A stretch of DNA of 52,076 nt from CAZFLM01 sp964519955 (GCA_964519955.1 CAZFLM010000048.1:1-52076), one strand, 5' to 3'. Positions 7,495-16,975 are shown, counted from the first letter of the stretch. Notes: generated by a model from the letters alone, not told the origin. Translations and numbers: made by a program.

Positions 7495-8874
7495 ATGTTC
7501 TGCATCGAGTGCGGCACCCGCAATCCCGAGAACGCCAAGTTCTGCAAGAAATGCGGCGCCCGCATGCCGCAGCCTGACCTTGCCGAGCAGGCCGCCGCGG
7601 AGGCTACCACGCCGCCCGAGCCCCAGGTGGAGCCCGAGGTCGTCGAGCCTGTCGATCCCGTCCAGTCCGCACGCGACCTCCTCCTGAGCGCGTTTCGCAT
7701 GCGCGAGGCCGGCAAGCTGGACGAGGCCGTCGCGAAGGCCAAAGAGGTCGTCGCGCTCCAGCCCGACAACGTGTCGGCGCACGCGCTCCTCAGTACGCTC
7801 TTCGAGCACAAGGGCGACCTCGATGCCGCGATCGCCGAGCGGGAGAAGGTGCTGGAGCTGGCGCCGGACAGCGAGCCGGACCGCGAGAAGCTGGAGATGC
7901 TGAAGAAGGGCGAGCGTCAGGCGGCCCCGCGGCGCATCATCGCGGCGCGCAGCCTCGGCAGGCCCGTCCTCTTCGAGAGGAAGCCGTCGCCCACCGCCAT
8001 CGCGGTTGCCGCGTTCCTGGTGATCGTCATCGTCGGGTCGGCAGCCGTCCTGTGGCGCAACCGCGACGGGAGCAAGCCCGCGCCAAACCAGCTCGCCCAG
8101 GCGCCCAGCACCAACACGAACATTCCTGGCACGTTCGGCCAAACGCCGGCGCAGCCTCAGGGCACCCCGAACGCCGCCCAGCCCGGACAGCAGCAGCCGG
8201 CCGGCGCCGGCGCCCAGCAGCCCGGCTACCAGCAGCCAGCCGAGCCCCCGCGCCGCCCGTCGAACAGCGCCGAAGGCATGGAGGAGAGCCGGTCGGTCCC
8301 GCCCGCGCCTGTGAGCATCCCGAACAACAACCTGCTGGAGCGCGACACCCGCCCCGCTCGGCCGGCGGTCGAAGCAGATCCGGGCGCCTTCCACATGCCG
8401 GACCGGACGACCGATCAGGGCGCCGGCGGCGGCACGGTCACGCCGCAGCCCCCCGTGACGCCTCCGAGCAATCCGGGCCACATCGAGATCATCCTGGCGC
8501 CTGACCCTACCGGCACCGCGCGTACCGGGTCGGGCAACAGCGGCAGCTCGTCGACGCGCACCGCCAAGGGCGACGGCTCGTCGATGGACTCGCGCTCGCG
8601 CCGCGCCCTCGCCCAGGAATACCAGATGAAGGGCGACTACGCGCGGGCGGCGGCCGAGTACAAGAAAGCTCTGGAGGGCGCGGGCGACGACTCAGGCATC
8701 GTCCACCAGAAGATCGCCCTGTGCTACCAGCGAATGGACCAGCGCGAGGCGGCGATCGCCCACTACAATGACGCGATCCAGGCATTCCAGCAGCTTAAGG
8801 CGTCGGGGCGCAACACGGACCTGGCGGAGCAGGGCATTCGCGCCAGCCAGGCCGGCATCGCCAACTGCAAGTAA
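7495..8874 (+). CDS. Membrane-anchored zinc-ribbon and TPR protein
   Basis: This 459-residue protein starts with a CXXC-X10-CXXC zinc ribbon (C3, C6, C17, C20), then a helical TPR-like region at about 56-125. A single transmembrane helix follows at about 167-187 with basic flanks. A long Pro/Gln/Asn-rich linker (about 190-350) leads to a second TPR segment near 365-455. The topology would place the zinc ribbon in the cytoplasm and the C-terminal TPR outside. Such proteins are usually scaffolds; no enzymatic motif is visible. SD-like GAAGG precedes the ATG. It is followed after 21 nt by another TPR protein, so the two are probably co-transcribed from the promoter at 7368. Confidence 0.85.
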   Translation: MFCIECGTRNPENAKFCKKCGARMPQPDLAEQAAAEATTPPEPQVEPEVVEPVDPVQSARDLLLSAFRMREAGKLDEAVAKAKEVVALQPDNVSAHALLSTLFEHKGDLDAAIAEREKVLELAPDSEPDREKLEMLKKGERQAAPRRIIAARSLGRPVLFERKPSPTAIAVAAFLVIVIVGSAAVLWRNRDGSKPAPNQLAQAPSTNTNIPGTFGQTPAQPQGTPNAAQPGQQQPAGAGAQQPGYQQPAEPPRRPSNSAEGMEESRSVPPAPVSIPNNNLLERDTRPARPAVEADPGAFHMPDRTTDQGAGGGTVTPQPPVTPPSNPGHIEIILAPDPTGTARTGSGNSGSSSTRTAKGDGSSMDSRSRRALAQEYQMKGDYARAAAEYKKALEGAGDDSGIVHQKIALCYQRMDQREAAIAHYNDAIQAFQQLKASGRNTDLAEQGIRASQAGIANCK

Positions 8875-8895
8875 GCGTTCGGGGAGGTACGGATC

Positions 8896-10620
8896 ATGCT
8901 GAGATGGAGCCTGTTCGCGCTTGCGCTGGCAGTCATCCTGGGAGGAGCACGCGTCCCGTGCGCCGCCCAGGTCGGTGGGCGCCTGCTCGTGGTGTCGCAG
9001 ATGCCGAAAGACAAGGCGGCCGAGGGCGAGCCCATCGACATCGGCTACTACGTCACCCGCTCGATTGCCGAGGCGGCGAAGTACGCCCCGACCCTGTACA
9101 AGCCAGCCCTGCCCGAGGTGCGCGAGGCCGTTCAGACCGGCAGGCTGACTGAGGCAGACGCCGGCGCCACAGACTCCGAAGCGGCGATGCGGCGCGCCGC
9201 GAGCGCGCTCGGTTTTCCGATGCTCCTCTTCGTCAGCGCCCGGCAGACCAAGCAGGGCCTGGCGGTCTCGGCCCAGTTGGAGGCCATGAGCGGCCCCGAG
9301 GCGTGGCGCACCATCGTATCGCGATCGCTCGCGGCCTATCGCCCCAAGGACAAGCGCGGCGGCGTGATGGAAGGGCTCCTCGCGCAGGCGGCCGTCGTGG
9401 CTCGCGAGGTCTCGGAGGCGCCGCTAGACGCGGGTGCTCCGGCGAAGCCGGCCGGCAAGCCGGACGACGTTAAGTCGACGCCGCCTACGACGCCCGCCAA
9501 GCCCGCGGACACCGCTGGAGCTGGGAAGTCGCCGGATCCCAAGGCCGACGCCAAGAAGACGGGGCGCGCCGTCGAGAAGCCCACCAAGAAGGACACCCGG
9601 ACGAAGGACGGCAAAGCCGAGCCGCCCACAGCCCCCGTCAAGCCGCAGGACGCGGCGCCGGTCGTTCCCGTTGTGCCGCGAGCAGACCCCAACGCTCCCA
9701 CGGCCGACGAGGCGCAGGCGGCCCGCTTCCGGCAGATCGGGGACACGACCAACGTGATCTTCTACCTGCGCCGGTCGCTCAACTCCAAGCCGCGGGATGC
9801 CAGACTGCGCCGCGAACTCATCAAGGCCTATCGCGACGCCGGGCTCACCGACGCGGCCAAGAGCGAGGCTGCGCGCGCCGGCGCTCTGCTCCCCGCCGAT
9901 CCCGCCATCCGGCGCCTGCTGGGCGAGAGCCTGCTCGATGCCGGAGAGGTGGACGCTGCCATCAGGGAGTTCCAAGAGGCGATCAGGCTCGATCCCAAGG
10001 ACACGGCGAACCACCTGGTGCTCGGCGACGCGCTCTGGAACGCCGGCCGGCCCGATGAGGCGGAGAAGTCCTATGCCACCGCCGCCGCGGCCGATCCCAC
10101 CAAGCCCGTGCCTCTGCGCCGCTTGGCGCGCGTCTACGCGCAGCGCGGGCGCTTCGCCGACTGCGCCAACGCCATGAAGGCTGCCATCCAGCTCACCACC
10201 GAAGCCGAAGCACTGGATCTGGTGGCGGACTATGCCGCGGTGCTCGCAGTCGTGGAGAACGGCCTGGGCGATGTCGTGGCGAAGCTGCAGCGGTGCCGCA
10301 AAGACGCGATCGAAGGTTCGCGGTCGCGCGAGGACGTGTACAAGGACGTCACCGCCACCAAGAAGCAGGCGCAGGACTACTCCGACTTCCTCGCGGCGCT
10401 GCCCGCCCCACAGGGCTACGCCTCCGTCCAGGGGCTCTACCTGCAAGCTGGGGCGCTGGGCGTCCAGGCTGCCGAGGCCGCGCTGATCTACCTCGAGAGC
10501 CGGTCCGACAGCGACGATAAGGACGCGACGCTGCTGCGCGTCGAAACCTCCAAGCAGATCGCGGAAGCCTCCAAGCGCCTGCGCGCGCTCACCTCGCGGG
10601 GCGGAGCGGCGGCGCCGTAG
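8896..10620 (+). CDS. Secreted or periplasmic TPR-repeat protein
   Basis: This 574-residue protein has a signal peptide (hydrophobic stretch about 5-18, cleavage near CAAQ) followed by a compact alpha/beta domain to about residue 175. A low-complexity Lys/Pro/Ala/Asp linker runs over about 180-265. Classic TPR repeats occupy about 270-430 (for example AIREFQEAIRLDPKD), and a helical C-terminus closes the protein. An SD-like GGGGAGG sits upstream of the ATG. It forms an operon with the preceding membrane TPR protein and ends just before a strong hairpin. A shared scaffold or envelope-assembly role for the pair is inferred from architecture only. Confidence 0.82.
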   Translation: MLRWSLFALALAVILGGARVPCAAQVGGRLLVVSQMPKDKAAEGEPIDIGYYVTRSIAEAAKYAPTLYKPALPEVREAVQTGRLTEADAGATDSEAAMRRAASALGFPMLLFVSARQTKQGLAVSAQLEAMSGPEAWRTIVSRSLAAYRPKDKRGGVMEGLLAQAAVVAREVSEAPLDAGAPAKPAGKPDDVKSTPPTTPAKPADTAGAGKSPDPKADAKKTGRAVEKPTKKDTRTKDGKAEPPTAPVKPQDAAPVVPVVPRADPNAPTADEAQAARFRQIGDTTNVIFYLRRSLNSKPRDARLRRELIKAYRDAGLTDAAKSEAARAGALLPADPAIRRLLGESLLDAGEVDAAIREFQEAIRLDPKDTANHLVLGDALWNAGRPDEAEKSYATAAAADPTKPVPLRRLARVYAQRGRFADCANAMKAAIQLTTEAEALDLVADYAAVLAVVENGLGDVVAKLQRCRKDAIEGSRSREDVYKDVTATKKQAQDYSDFLAALPAPQGYASVQGLYLQAGALGVQAAEAALIYLESRSDSDDKDATLLRVETSKQIAEASKRLRALTSRGGAAAP

Positions 10621-10644
10621 CCCCGAGAGCATCGGCAGGTACAA

Positions 10645-10674
10645 CGAGGGGCGGGCTCCGCGGCCCGCCCCTCG
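10645..10674. terminator. Bidirectional hairpin terminator between convergent genes
   Basis: A perfect 12-bp stem, CGAGGGGCGGGC (10645-10656) with GCCCGCCCCTCG (10663-10674), and a 6-nt loop. It sits between the TPR gene (plus, ends 10620) and tsaC (minus, ends 10682). There is no good U-tract, but position and stability fit a shared terminator. Confidence 0.7.
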
Positions 10675-10681
10675 TCTCGTC

Positions 10682-11677
10682 TCAGCCCTCCGCGGCGCCG
10701 CGCCGCAGCCGATCCAGGATCGCTACCCATTCCGGCGCATCGGGCGGCGCCTCCACCACGACGGCGTCGTACCTGGCCTCGTCCAGGTCGTGCAGCGTGG
10801 CGTAGAGCGCTGCGCCGTACTCGACAGGGCTCGCCGGCATCTGGACGACGGTCCAGTCCCCCTCGCACGCGGTTCGGAGCGCCAGGACGGCCACGCGCTT
10901 CCCCTCGCCGGCCAGTTGCGCGGCCGATGGCGACGCATCGCCCTCGACGATCAGGAGCCGGGCGCGGGGGGCATAGTGCCGCGTCAGGAGGCCCGGCGAG
11001 CGCAGAGGCCCCGCGCCGGATGCCGCCGGCGCCCCGGCTACTTCGCCGATCACCGATTCGATGTCCGCCGCCGCAAGCAGCCCCGGCCTTAGCAGGCGCG
11101 GCGGGCTGCACGTGAGGTCCAGCACCGTCGACTCGATGCCGCCCGGTGTGGCGCCGCCGTCGAGGAGCATCTCGATGCGCCCGGAGAGGCCGCGCAGCAC
11201 GTGCTCGGCGCGGGTGGGCGAGAGCCGAGAGGAGGGATTGGCGCTCGGGGCAGCCACGGGCACGCCGGCCGCGCGAACGAGCGCCAGCGCAACGGGATGC
11301 GCGGGCACGCGCACCGCCACCGTGGGCCCGCCGGCGGTCACGATGTCCGGCACCTCGGGCTGCCGCGGCAGGACGAGGGTCAACGGACCAGGCCAGAAGG
11401 CCTCGGCCAAGCGTGCGGCTATCTCCGGCCAGTCGGCCACAACGCTGCGCGCGGCCTCGGCTCCGGCAACGTGGACGATGATGGGGTTGGTCGCGGGCCG
11501 CCCCTTCGCCTCGAAGATGCGCGCCACGGCCCGTGAGTCGAGCGCGTTCGCACCGAGGCCGTAGACGGTCTCCGTGGGGAAGGCGACGAGGCCGCCGCTC
11601 CGCAGAACGGCGGCCCCGCGCTCGATCAGCCCCGGCTCAGGCGCGGCCGGGTCTACGATGAGATGCTCGGTATGCAT
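10682..11677 (-). CDS. tsaC: Threonylcarbamoyl-AMP synthase (Sua5/YrdC/TsaC family)
   Basis: The enzyme makes threonylcarbamoyl-AMP from Thr, bicarbonate and ATP, the first step of t6A37 tRNA modification. The 331-residue protein shows the YrdC fold signatures: GGLVAFPTETVYGLG near the start, then KGRP, the FWPGPLTLVL segment and PSANPSS. The extra C-terminal part (after about 210) matches the Sua5-type domain, so this is the long Sua5 form. The start ATG at 11677 (MHTEHL) is preferred to the longer frame, whose first residues are encoded by the dispersed repeat at 11700-11725. Confidence 0.95.
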   Translation of the reverse strand: MHTEHLIVDPAAPEPGLIERGAAVLRSGGLVAFPTETVYGLGANALDSRAVARIFEAKGRPATNPIIVHVAGAEAARSVVADWPEIAARLAEAFWPGPLTLVLPRQPEVPDIVTAGGPTVAVRVPAHPVALALVRAAGVPVAAPSANPSSRLSPTRAEHVLRGLSGRIEMLLDGGATPGGIESTVLDLTCSPPRLLRPGLLAAADIESVIGEVAGAPAASGAGPLRSPGLLTRHYAPRARLLIVEGDASPSAAQLAGEGKRVAVLALRTACEGDWTVVQMPASPVEYGAALYATLHDLDEARYDAVVVEAPPDAPEWVAILDRLRRGAAEG

Positions 11678-11699
11678 GGTTCGAGTGAACACGGCGCGC

Positions 11700-11725
11700 G
11701 GTCGGCACGGAGGCCGACCCTCCAC
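11700..11725 (+). repeat. Dispersed GGCACGGAGGCC repeat copy
   Basis: GGTCGGCACGGAGGCCGACC followed by CTCCACCA shares its core with the copies at 19342-19373 and 24363-24393. It contains an inverted repeat GTCGGC/GCCGAC. It lies between tsaC and pepC. Confidence 0.55.
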
Positions 11726-11767
11726 CAGACCGCATCGGGAGGGTGGCGCTCCGTCGCCACCGCGGTG

Positions 11768-13129
11768 CTAGGCCAGCGCGCCCATCGGATCCCACGGCGG
11801 CAAGTGGATCGGCTCCTCGGCAAGAACCGCGTGCAGCTCCTCCGGGATGTACTTCCGGTCGACGGCCACCTCGTACATGTACTCGTCGAACCAGTTGTCC
11901 ATCATCACGTAGAAGCCCTTGTCCGCGTTCGTGTCGCCCCAGCTGTTCTCCACGCGCCACTTCGTCGGGTTGCCTTCGTCGTCCAGGTCGACGCCCGTGA
12001 AGACCATCGCGTGGTTCATCGAGCTGTGGCCATAGTCCAGGCGACCCGCCTTGTCCAGCTTGCAGGTCGTGCCGTAGACCAGCTCGTAGTCGTACAGGTT
12101 CATGTCCCAGATGCCCAACTCGCGGTCGAACAGCTTGCCGCAGTCGCATCCGAACCAGACCGCGTTGCCATCGACGAGGGCGTCGCGGGTGGCCTTCTTG
12201 AACGTCGGCAGGTCGACGTTGAGGTACATCACCGGCTCGCCATCCAGCACGTTGCCCAGATAGTCGATCGTGTAGAGCTTGTTGAAGGGCTTGTCGGCCG
12301 TCGGGCAGTGGATGAGGCACACCTTGCCGTCGAGGTCGTACGGCACGCGGCTGGTCTGGAACTCCTGGGGAGTCACCACGCCGTCGCGCGTGAACTTGTC
12401 GTCCTTGTCGCGCCACTGCCAGAGAAACTGCTTGGGCGGCTCGCCCAGGTGGATGGCGAGCATGCGGTAGACCTCGTCGAGCATCTCGGCCTTGCGCGCG
12501 CGGAGGGCGGCGACGTCCTTGCCGGCGGCAGCCATCCCGCGCAGTTCGCAGGCGTACTCGCGCAGCTTGGCGGTGATCTGGCCGTTCATCGCACCGGTGC
12601 TGCTGCTGCTCTCGGTCTCCGGCATGGCGGACTTGGGCACCACGCCGTACTTGCGCACGATGTTGGTGAACATGTGCCACTGGCCGCCGTCCTGGATCGG
12701 CGACTGCAGCAGGAAGCTCACGAGCCGGCCGTTCACGGGCTCGTCGAGCGTGGCGATGATCGCCTCCAGGAAGTAATTCGACTTCTCCAGCTTGTCCCAG
12801 AACATGGGGTAGTTCTGCGACAGCTCGAAGTTCTCCAGGTTCATCCCCTGCATCGCGATGGCGCGCATGGGGTTCAGGCCCGCGAAGAGCCAGCACCGTC
12901 CACTGCTCTTCTGGCTGGTCGCCTGCCCGGCCTTCACCATGTGCGAGAACACGTGGTTGGCCCCGATGGCCGCCGCCCGGTTCTGCGCGACGGCGTTCAG
13001 CGTGGTCTTGGTGACAGCGTTCTGCGCGATGCGGTTGCGCGGGTCAGCCGCGAAGCGGGCGGCAGAAGCGCCGATGGCGTCGAGGGAAAGGGCGCCGTCC
13101 GCGCCGCTGGGAGAAGGAGGATAGGACAT
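11768..13129 (-). CDS. pepC: C1-family aminopeptidase (PepC / bleomycin hydrolase type)
   Basis: This cytosolic cysteine aminopeptidase of MEROPS family C1B is 453 residues, the usual length. The catalytic triad is visible in order: Cys79 in SSGRCWLFAG, His373 in SSMNHAMVF and Asn395 in VENSWGD. The conserved N-terminal region before Cys79 fits the family, and no signal peptide is present. An SD-like GAGAGGA precedes the ATG. Family members usually form hexameric barrels whose C-terminal residues reach the active site. The next upstream gene (deacetylase fusion) ends 57 nt away, so the two may be co-transcribed. Confidence 0.95.
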   Translation of the reverse strand: MSYPPSPSGADGALSLDAIGASAARFAADPRNRIAQNAVTKTTLNAVAQNRAAAIGANHVFSHMVKAGQATSQKSSGRCWLFAGLNPMRAIAMQGMNLENFELSQNYPMFWDKLEKSNYFLEAIIATLDEPVNGRLVSFLLQSPIQDGGQWHMFTNIVRKYGVVPKSAMPETESSSSTGAMNGQITAKLREYACELRGMAAAGKDVAALRARKAEMLDEVYRMLAIHLGEPPKQFLWQWRDKDDKFTRDGVVTPQEFQTSRVPYDLDGKVCLIHCPTADKPFNKLYTIDYLGNVLDGEPVMYLNVDLPTFKKATRDALVDGNAVWFGCDCGKLFDRELGIWDMNLYDYELVYGTTCKLDKAGRLDYGHSSMNHAMVFTGVDLDDEGNPTKWRVENSWGDTNADKGFYVMMDNWFDEYMYEVAVDRKYIPEELHAVLAEEPIHLPPWDPMGALA

Positions 13130-13186
13130 GGGTCGGTTGTTCCTCTCTGAGGGCAGGTTAGGGTTGCGCGGCTGACAGATCGAGCG

Positions 13187-15109
13187 CTACTGCGGCAGCC
13201 CCGGATCGGGCTGCTGAACGGGCGGGCTGTCGGGCGCGGTGTCCGGAGGTGCATCCGGCGTACCGGTCGGCGCATTGGGCGCCAACACGTCCAGGTCGAC
13301 GTCGGCCTTGTGCCGCCGACGGCGGTGTCCGCGCTCGTCCGAGCCCAGCCCGTCGTAGATGGTCGCCATCCCCTCGCGAACATAGCGGTCCACGAGAGGG
13401 TCGGTGATGGGTGTGAGCTGCCCGAACAGAACGATCGCATGCGGCACCGGGCGTGACGGGATGTTCTTGGCTGTGTGCCCCGTAACGATGATGCGGTCGC
13501 CGAAGACCAGCGATGTCGAGAAGCCGCTGTCGAGCAGTACGGCCTCGCTCACCCCGGCTGCTGCAGCCGCGCGCGCCAACGCCGACGTCTTGATCACCTG
13601 GAGCGACGCGCCCAGCACGATCTCCCCGTCCGCCGTCACCCCGAAGAACGCGCGGCGGCGCGGATCGTCGAGGTCGTGTGCGCCGAAGGCGGTCATCTCC
13701 TCCGAGGTGCGCGGCGCTCCGTCATGCACGATCCAGGCGCCCGCCAGGAATAGGTCCGTGTAGTCCGGCATGAACGTGCGGATCGACCGCTCCGTGTTCA
13801 TGTACGCCGACTGATACGGCACGATCCCGATGCGCTTCGGTCCGATCACGACGAGCGGGCGGTTGTTCAGCACGGTGAGGCGGTACGCGTCGGTCTCCGG
13901 GACGAACGGGCCGTCGGGGCCGGTCCGGCTCGGGCCGATCAGGTCGGAGCCCGTGCCCATGATACGCGAGTCGACGAAGAACGTGCCGTTGATGCCCGCC
14001 TGGCCGCCGGCGCTCAGGATGAACTCGCCTACGCTCTGGCGCACGGGCGAGCGCCGCGTCACCGGCACGCCGCCCCTCACGAAAGCCATCTTGATGCCGG
14101 CGTACACCCCCACCTCGAGGCGTATGGGCACCGTCTTGATGGCCTCGTCGAAGGCGGCGGCTGGCGCCAGGCGCTCACGCTCATCGCACAGCAAGCGGGC
14201 ATTGCGAAGCTCGGAGGATGGGTACCGGTTGACACAGAGGATACCCGGCGACTCCTCGGCCGGCCCCTCGGTCGTGCTGAACGCCATCGTATAGCCCACG
14301 TCGCGGGCGATGTCCCAAGTGCGCTGGTCCGACGCGCCATCCGGGTAGGCCAGGTACGGAACGGGCCGACCCAGGCGCTTCGCGAGCACGGCCCGGGAGT
14401 CGTCGAGTTCCTTCCGCAGGGCATACCGGGACAGGACGCGCAGGTCGGCGGGATGGCTGACCGTGTGCGACCCGATGGTGACGAGGCCCTCGCGGTCCAG
14501 GCGCCGCAGCGTGTCCCAGTCCATCTTCGGGCTCTCCCCGCTGCGATCGCCCACGTACATCGTGTGGGCGAAGACGGCGGCGGTGAAACCGAAGCGCTTC
14601 AGAACCGGGTAGGCGTTGTCGGCGAAGCCCTGGTAGGCGTCGTCGAAGGTCAACACGATGGCGCCCGGTGGGAGCGGAACCCCTCGCGCCAGATGCTCGT
14701 GCAACGCGGCGAGCGGCACAGGCTTCACGCCTGCGTCGACGAGGTACTGCATGTCTCGCTCGAACTCGGCGGCGGTCACGTCGAACGGCACGGCGCGCGA
14801 CGCCTCGTCTCGAACGACGTTGTGGTAGACGATGACCGGCGTGCGCGCCGACTGGCAGCGGGCGCTCATCTCCTCGTACATCCCCGAGTCGAAGAGCGGA
14901 CGCCAATCGATGCCGGGCACTCCCGCGGGGAAGCGGTCAACCGGGCGTCGCTGGGCGATGCACAGAGCGGAGACGAGGAGAAGCACGGGTACGGCGCGCA
15001 TCCACAGAAGGCGGGATGCGCGCAGCGACCGAACGATGCCGAGTAGACGCCGGCTGCTTTCGAGCGCCGTTCCGAGCCGGACCGACGGGCGGGGGAGCGG
15101 GTGTTCCAT
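13187..15109 (-). CDS. Polysaccharide deacetylase fused to a phosphodiester-glycosidase-like (NAGPA) domain
   Basis: This 640-residue membrane-anchored protein has an N-terminal helix (about 37-52) acting as an uncleaved anchor or signal. The NodB-type deacetylase domain (about 90-300) has TFDD (154-157) and the metal-binding HTVSH (215-219), pointing to N-deacetylation of a GlcNAc polymer. Residues about 330-575 resemble the phosphodiester glycosidase (NAGPA) fold: GGQAGINGTFF, FMPDYT, and a late LLDSGFSTSLV motif. The C-terminal tail is Pro/Asp-rich. Both domains act on extracytoplasmic glycans, so a cell-wall or exopolysaccharide modification role is likely. The start could also be the internal ATG at residue 37. 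Confidence 0.85.
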   Translation of the reverse strand: MEHPLPRPSVRLGTALESSRRLLGIVRSLRASRLLWMRAVPVLLLVSALCIAQRRPVDRFPAGVPGIDWRPLFDSGMYEEMSARCQSARTPVIVYHNVVRDEASRAVPFDVTAAEFERDMQYLVDAGVKPVPLAALHEHLARGVPLPPGAIVLTFDDAYQGFADNAYPVLKRFGFTAAVFAHTMYVGDRSGESPKMDWDTLRRLDREGLVTIGSHTVSHPADLRVLSRYALRKELDDSRAVLAKRLGRPVPYLAYPDGASDQRTWDIARDVGYTMAFSTTEGPAEESPGILCVNRYPSSELRNARLLCDERERLAPAAAFDEAIKTVPIRLEVGVYAGIKMAFVRGGVPVTRRSPVRQSVGEFILSAGGQAGINGTFFVDSRIMGTGSDLIGPSRTGPDGPFVPETDAYRLTVLNNRPLVVIGPKRIGIVPYQSAYMNTERSIRTFMPDYTDLFLAGAWIVHDGAPRTSEEMTAFGAHDLDDPRRRAFFGVTADGEIVLGASLQVIKTSALARAAAAAGVSEAVLLDSGFSTSLVFGDRIIVTGHTAKNIPSRPVPHAIVLFGQLTPITDPLVDRYVREGMATIYDGLGSDERGHRRRRHKADVDLDVLAPNAPTGTPDAPPDTAPDSPPVQQPDPGLPQ

Positions 15110-15209
15110 ACCGTGTTGTTGGGCTTGGCATCGAGCGGAAGCCTGACGCCGGGCCTAGTGTACCCCGAGCGCCCGGCGGCCGTCTCCGGCAACTCGCACA
15201 GGTCGGCGG

Positions 15210-16247
15210 CTACCGCCGCCGGCATCGCGCCCGAAGGCGCTCGTAGGTTCGTCGCGCATCGTCGAGCGGCTGGTAGGGCATGTTGAGCAGCCAGCGCGTG
15301 TCGGCGACCGACAGGTCCAGCAGATCGGTGACGGTAGCCTCGTCGCTCCAGGCGACCATCAGGGCTGCCCTGCCGGAGAAGTCGGCGATGGACCGCAGCG
15401 GGCCACGAGTGAAGACGCGGTTCACGGCCCGCAGGTTCGGCACCTGTAGAAGGCCGGCGTGCTGGTGGTCGGCGTTCGCGCAGCAGTGGACAAACAGACC
15501 GCCAAATGCCTCCGACAGGTCCACCAGGGACGGGAGGCAGAACTCATCGAACATGGGTGCGGACAGAGCGCCGGCCTCGTCCTCGGACAGCGAGCAGCCC
15601 AGCGACGGCGGCGCCCACGCATAGGGGCAGTGCACCAGGCTGCACTCCGGGAACAGGCGGACGAACTCCAGGAGGAAGCCCTTCAGCAGCGTGTGGCACT
15701 TTGCGACGAGGCGCTGCACCGCATCCGGGCTGCGCTTCATCGCGACGAACATCTCCTCCTTGCGCCACACGAGGCCCGCAATGTCGAAGGGGCTCTGGAT
15801 GTCCGGCACGCCGATCGGCACGTGCGGCCCCAGGCGGTCGCGCACCAGCAGCCCCAGCTCCAGCACGCGGGACAGCGAAGGGGCATCGAGCGAAGGCTGT
15901 GGGAGCGCATCTGCCTCTTCGGCCGTCTCCACGATGGAGAGCGCGGCCGGGTTCGAGCCGTCGAAGTCATGGATGGGGCACCCGAACGCGGCGGCGAAGA
16001 GGCCCGTATGGGTGGGCAGCGGAGCGACGGGCACCGAGTCATCGTCCAGCGCCTCTGCCCAGCGCACGCGGCTCTCGTAGACCTGCTCGACGTACGGCGC
16101 CCAGTCGCGGACGGGCCGGCCCGGTGCGGTGAGATCGCCCAACTCGTTCGGCACCGGCTCCGGGTCCATGATGATGGCGTGGCCGGGGAACGGTCCCGCG
16201 AACAGGTCGGCCAGGTACCGGCGGCTGCGGGCTTCTCGAGCGTTCAT
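15210..16247 (-). CDS. Uroporphyrinogen decarboxylase-like protein (methyltransferase-type UroD family)
   Basis: The 345-residue sequence resembles the UroD superfamily branch that includes MtaA/CmuA-type corrinoid methyltransferases rather than heme-biosynthetic HemE. FVHCCANADH near residue 250 corresponds to the zinc-binding His/Cys region of that branch. The start ATG is preceded by GGAGG at about 10 nt. No corrinoid protein or heme gene is adjacent, so the substrate is unknown. It may act in one-carbon transfer (inference from family only). Confidence 0.65.
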   Translation of the reverse strand: MNAREARSRRYLADLFAGPFPGHAIIMDPEPVPNELGDLTAPGRPVRDWAPYVEQVYESRVRWAEALDDDSVPVAPLPTHTGLFAAAFGCPIHDFDGSNPAALSIVETAEEADALPQPSLDAPSLSRVLELGLLVRDRLGPHVPIGVPDIQSPFDIAGLVWRKEEMFVAMKRSPDAVQRLVAKCHTLLKGFLLEFVRLFPECSLVHCPYAWAPPSLGCSLSEDEAGALSAPMFDEFCLPSLVDLSEAFGGLFVHCCANADHQHAGLLQVPNLRAVNRVFTRGPLRSIADFSGRAALMVAWSDEATVTDLLDLSVADTRWLLNMPYQPLDDARRTYERLRARCRRR

Positions 16248-16284
16248 AGGTGCGGCGCCTCCGGCCGTCGTGGTGCGGTCGACA

Positions 16285-16632
16285 CTAGGACGCGGCCGTG
16301 TCGCCGGAGAGCCGCACCAGGGTGGGCAGCAGCGCGGGCAGCTCCTGCGTCACCGAAGCCCACACTGCGTCGCAGTCGATGTCGTAGTAGTGGTGGGTGA
16401 GTTCGTTGCGGGCATCGGCCAACCGCTTCCACGGGATCTCCGGATGCGCGTTCTGGTAGTTGCGTGACACCTGCCTGGCCGCCTCGCCGACGATCTCGAC
16501 GCAGTGCACTAGCGCAGTGGCCAGCATGCGGTCGCTATCGAGCGACTCGCGCGTGCGTCCTTGCACGAACCCGACAGCGTCCTGGATGGCGCTGCACATG
16601 TGCCGGATGCGGGTCGGGTCATCGACGTACAT
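16285..16632 (-). CDS. hepT: HepT-like ribonuclease toxin (DUF86)
   Basis: A 115-residue all-helical protein of the HepT family. The catalytic RX4HXY motif is present: R75, H80, Y82 in RNELTHHY. In characterised systems HepT is an RNase or translation inhibitor neutralised when its partner MntA adds AMP to the motif tyrosine. The gene starts inside the end of the nucleotidyltransferase gene (14-nt overlap, 16619-16632), antitoxin first, which is the usual order. The intact motif suggests a functional toxin. Confidence 0.9.
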   Translation of the reverse strand: MYVDDPTRIRHMCSAIQDAVGFVQGRTRESLDSDRMLATALVHCVEIVGEAARQVSRNYQNAHPEIPWKRLADARNELTHHYYDIDCDAVWASVTQELPALLPTLVRLSGDTAAS

Positions 16633-16975
16633 ACTGCACCTCGGCCTCGGCCAGCACGCGGTCTCGGAAGTGCACGGAGAGTTCGCCCGGCACGCGCAGG
16701 TCGACGGTCCGGCCGAGCATGTCGCTCAGATCCTGGCGCATGCCGGCCTTCGCCAACAACCCGGGCTCGAAGCCCTTCTCGAACTCCACCAGCACGTCGA
16801 CGTCGCTCTCGGGGCCGAAGTCCTGGCGAAGCACCGATCCAAACAGGGACAGGCTCGCAATGTGGTGCTCGCCGCAGAACTCTGCGAGGCGACGCCGCGG
16901 GATCGAGATGTTCTGGGTCGACATGCGCGGCGCGCCATCGATCGGCCGATCCGCGGTCGGGTCCTGGTCTGTCAT
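16619..16975 (-). CDS. mntA: MntA-like minimal nucleotidyltransferase antitoxin
   Basis: A 118-residue minimal nucleotidyltransferase. The signature GSX10DXD is present: GS at 46-47 and D58/D60 in SDVDVLV. In HepT/MntA modules this enzyme AMPylates the toxin. The ATG at 16975 is chosen because GGAGG lies 9 nt upstream; an internal ATG at 16924 matches the shorter family N-terminus but lacks a ribosome binding site. It overlaps hepT by 14 nt, so the two are co-expressed. Confidence 0.88.
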   Translation of the reverse strand: MTDQDPTADRPIDGAPRMSTQNISIPRRRLAEFCGEHHIASLSLFGSVLRQDFGPESDVDVLVEFEKGFEPGLLAKAGMRQDLSDMLGRTVDLRVPGELSVHFRDRVLAEAEVQYVRR

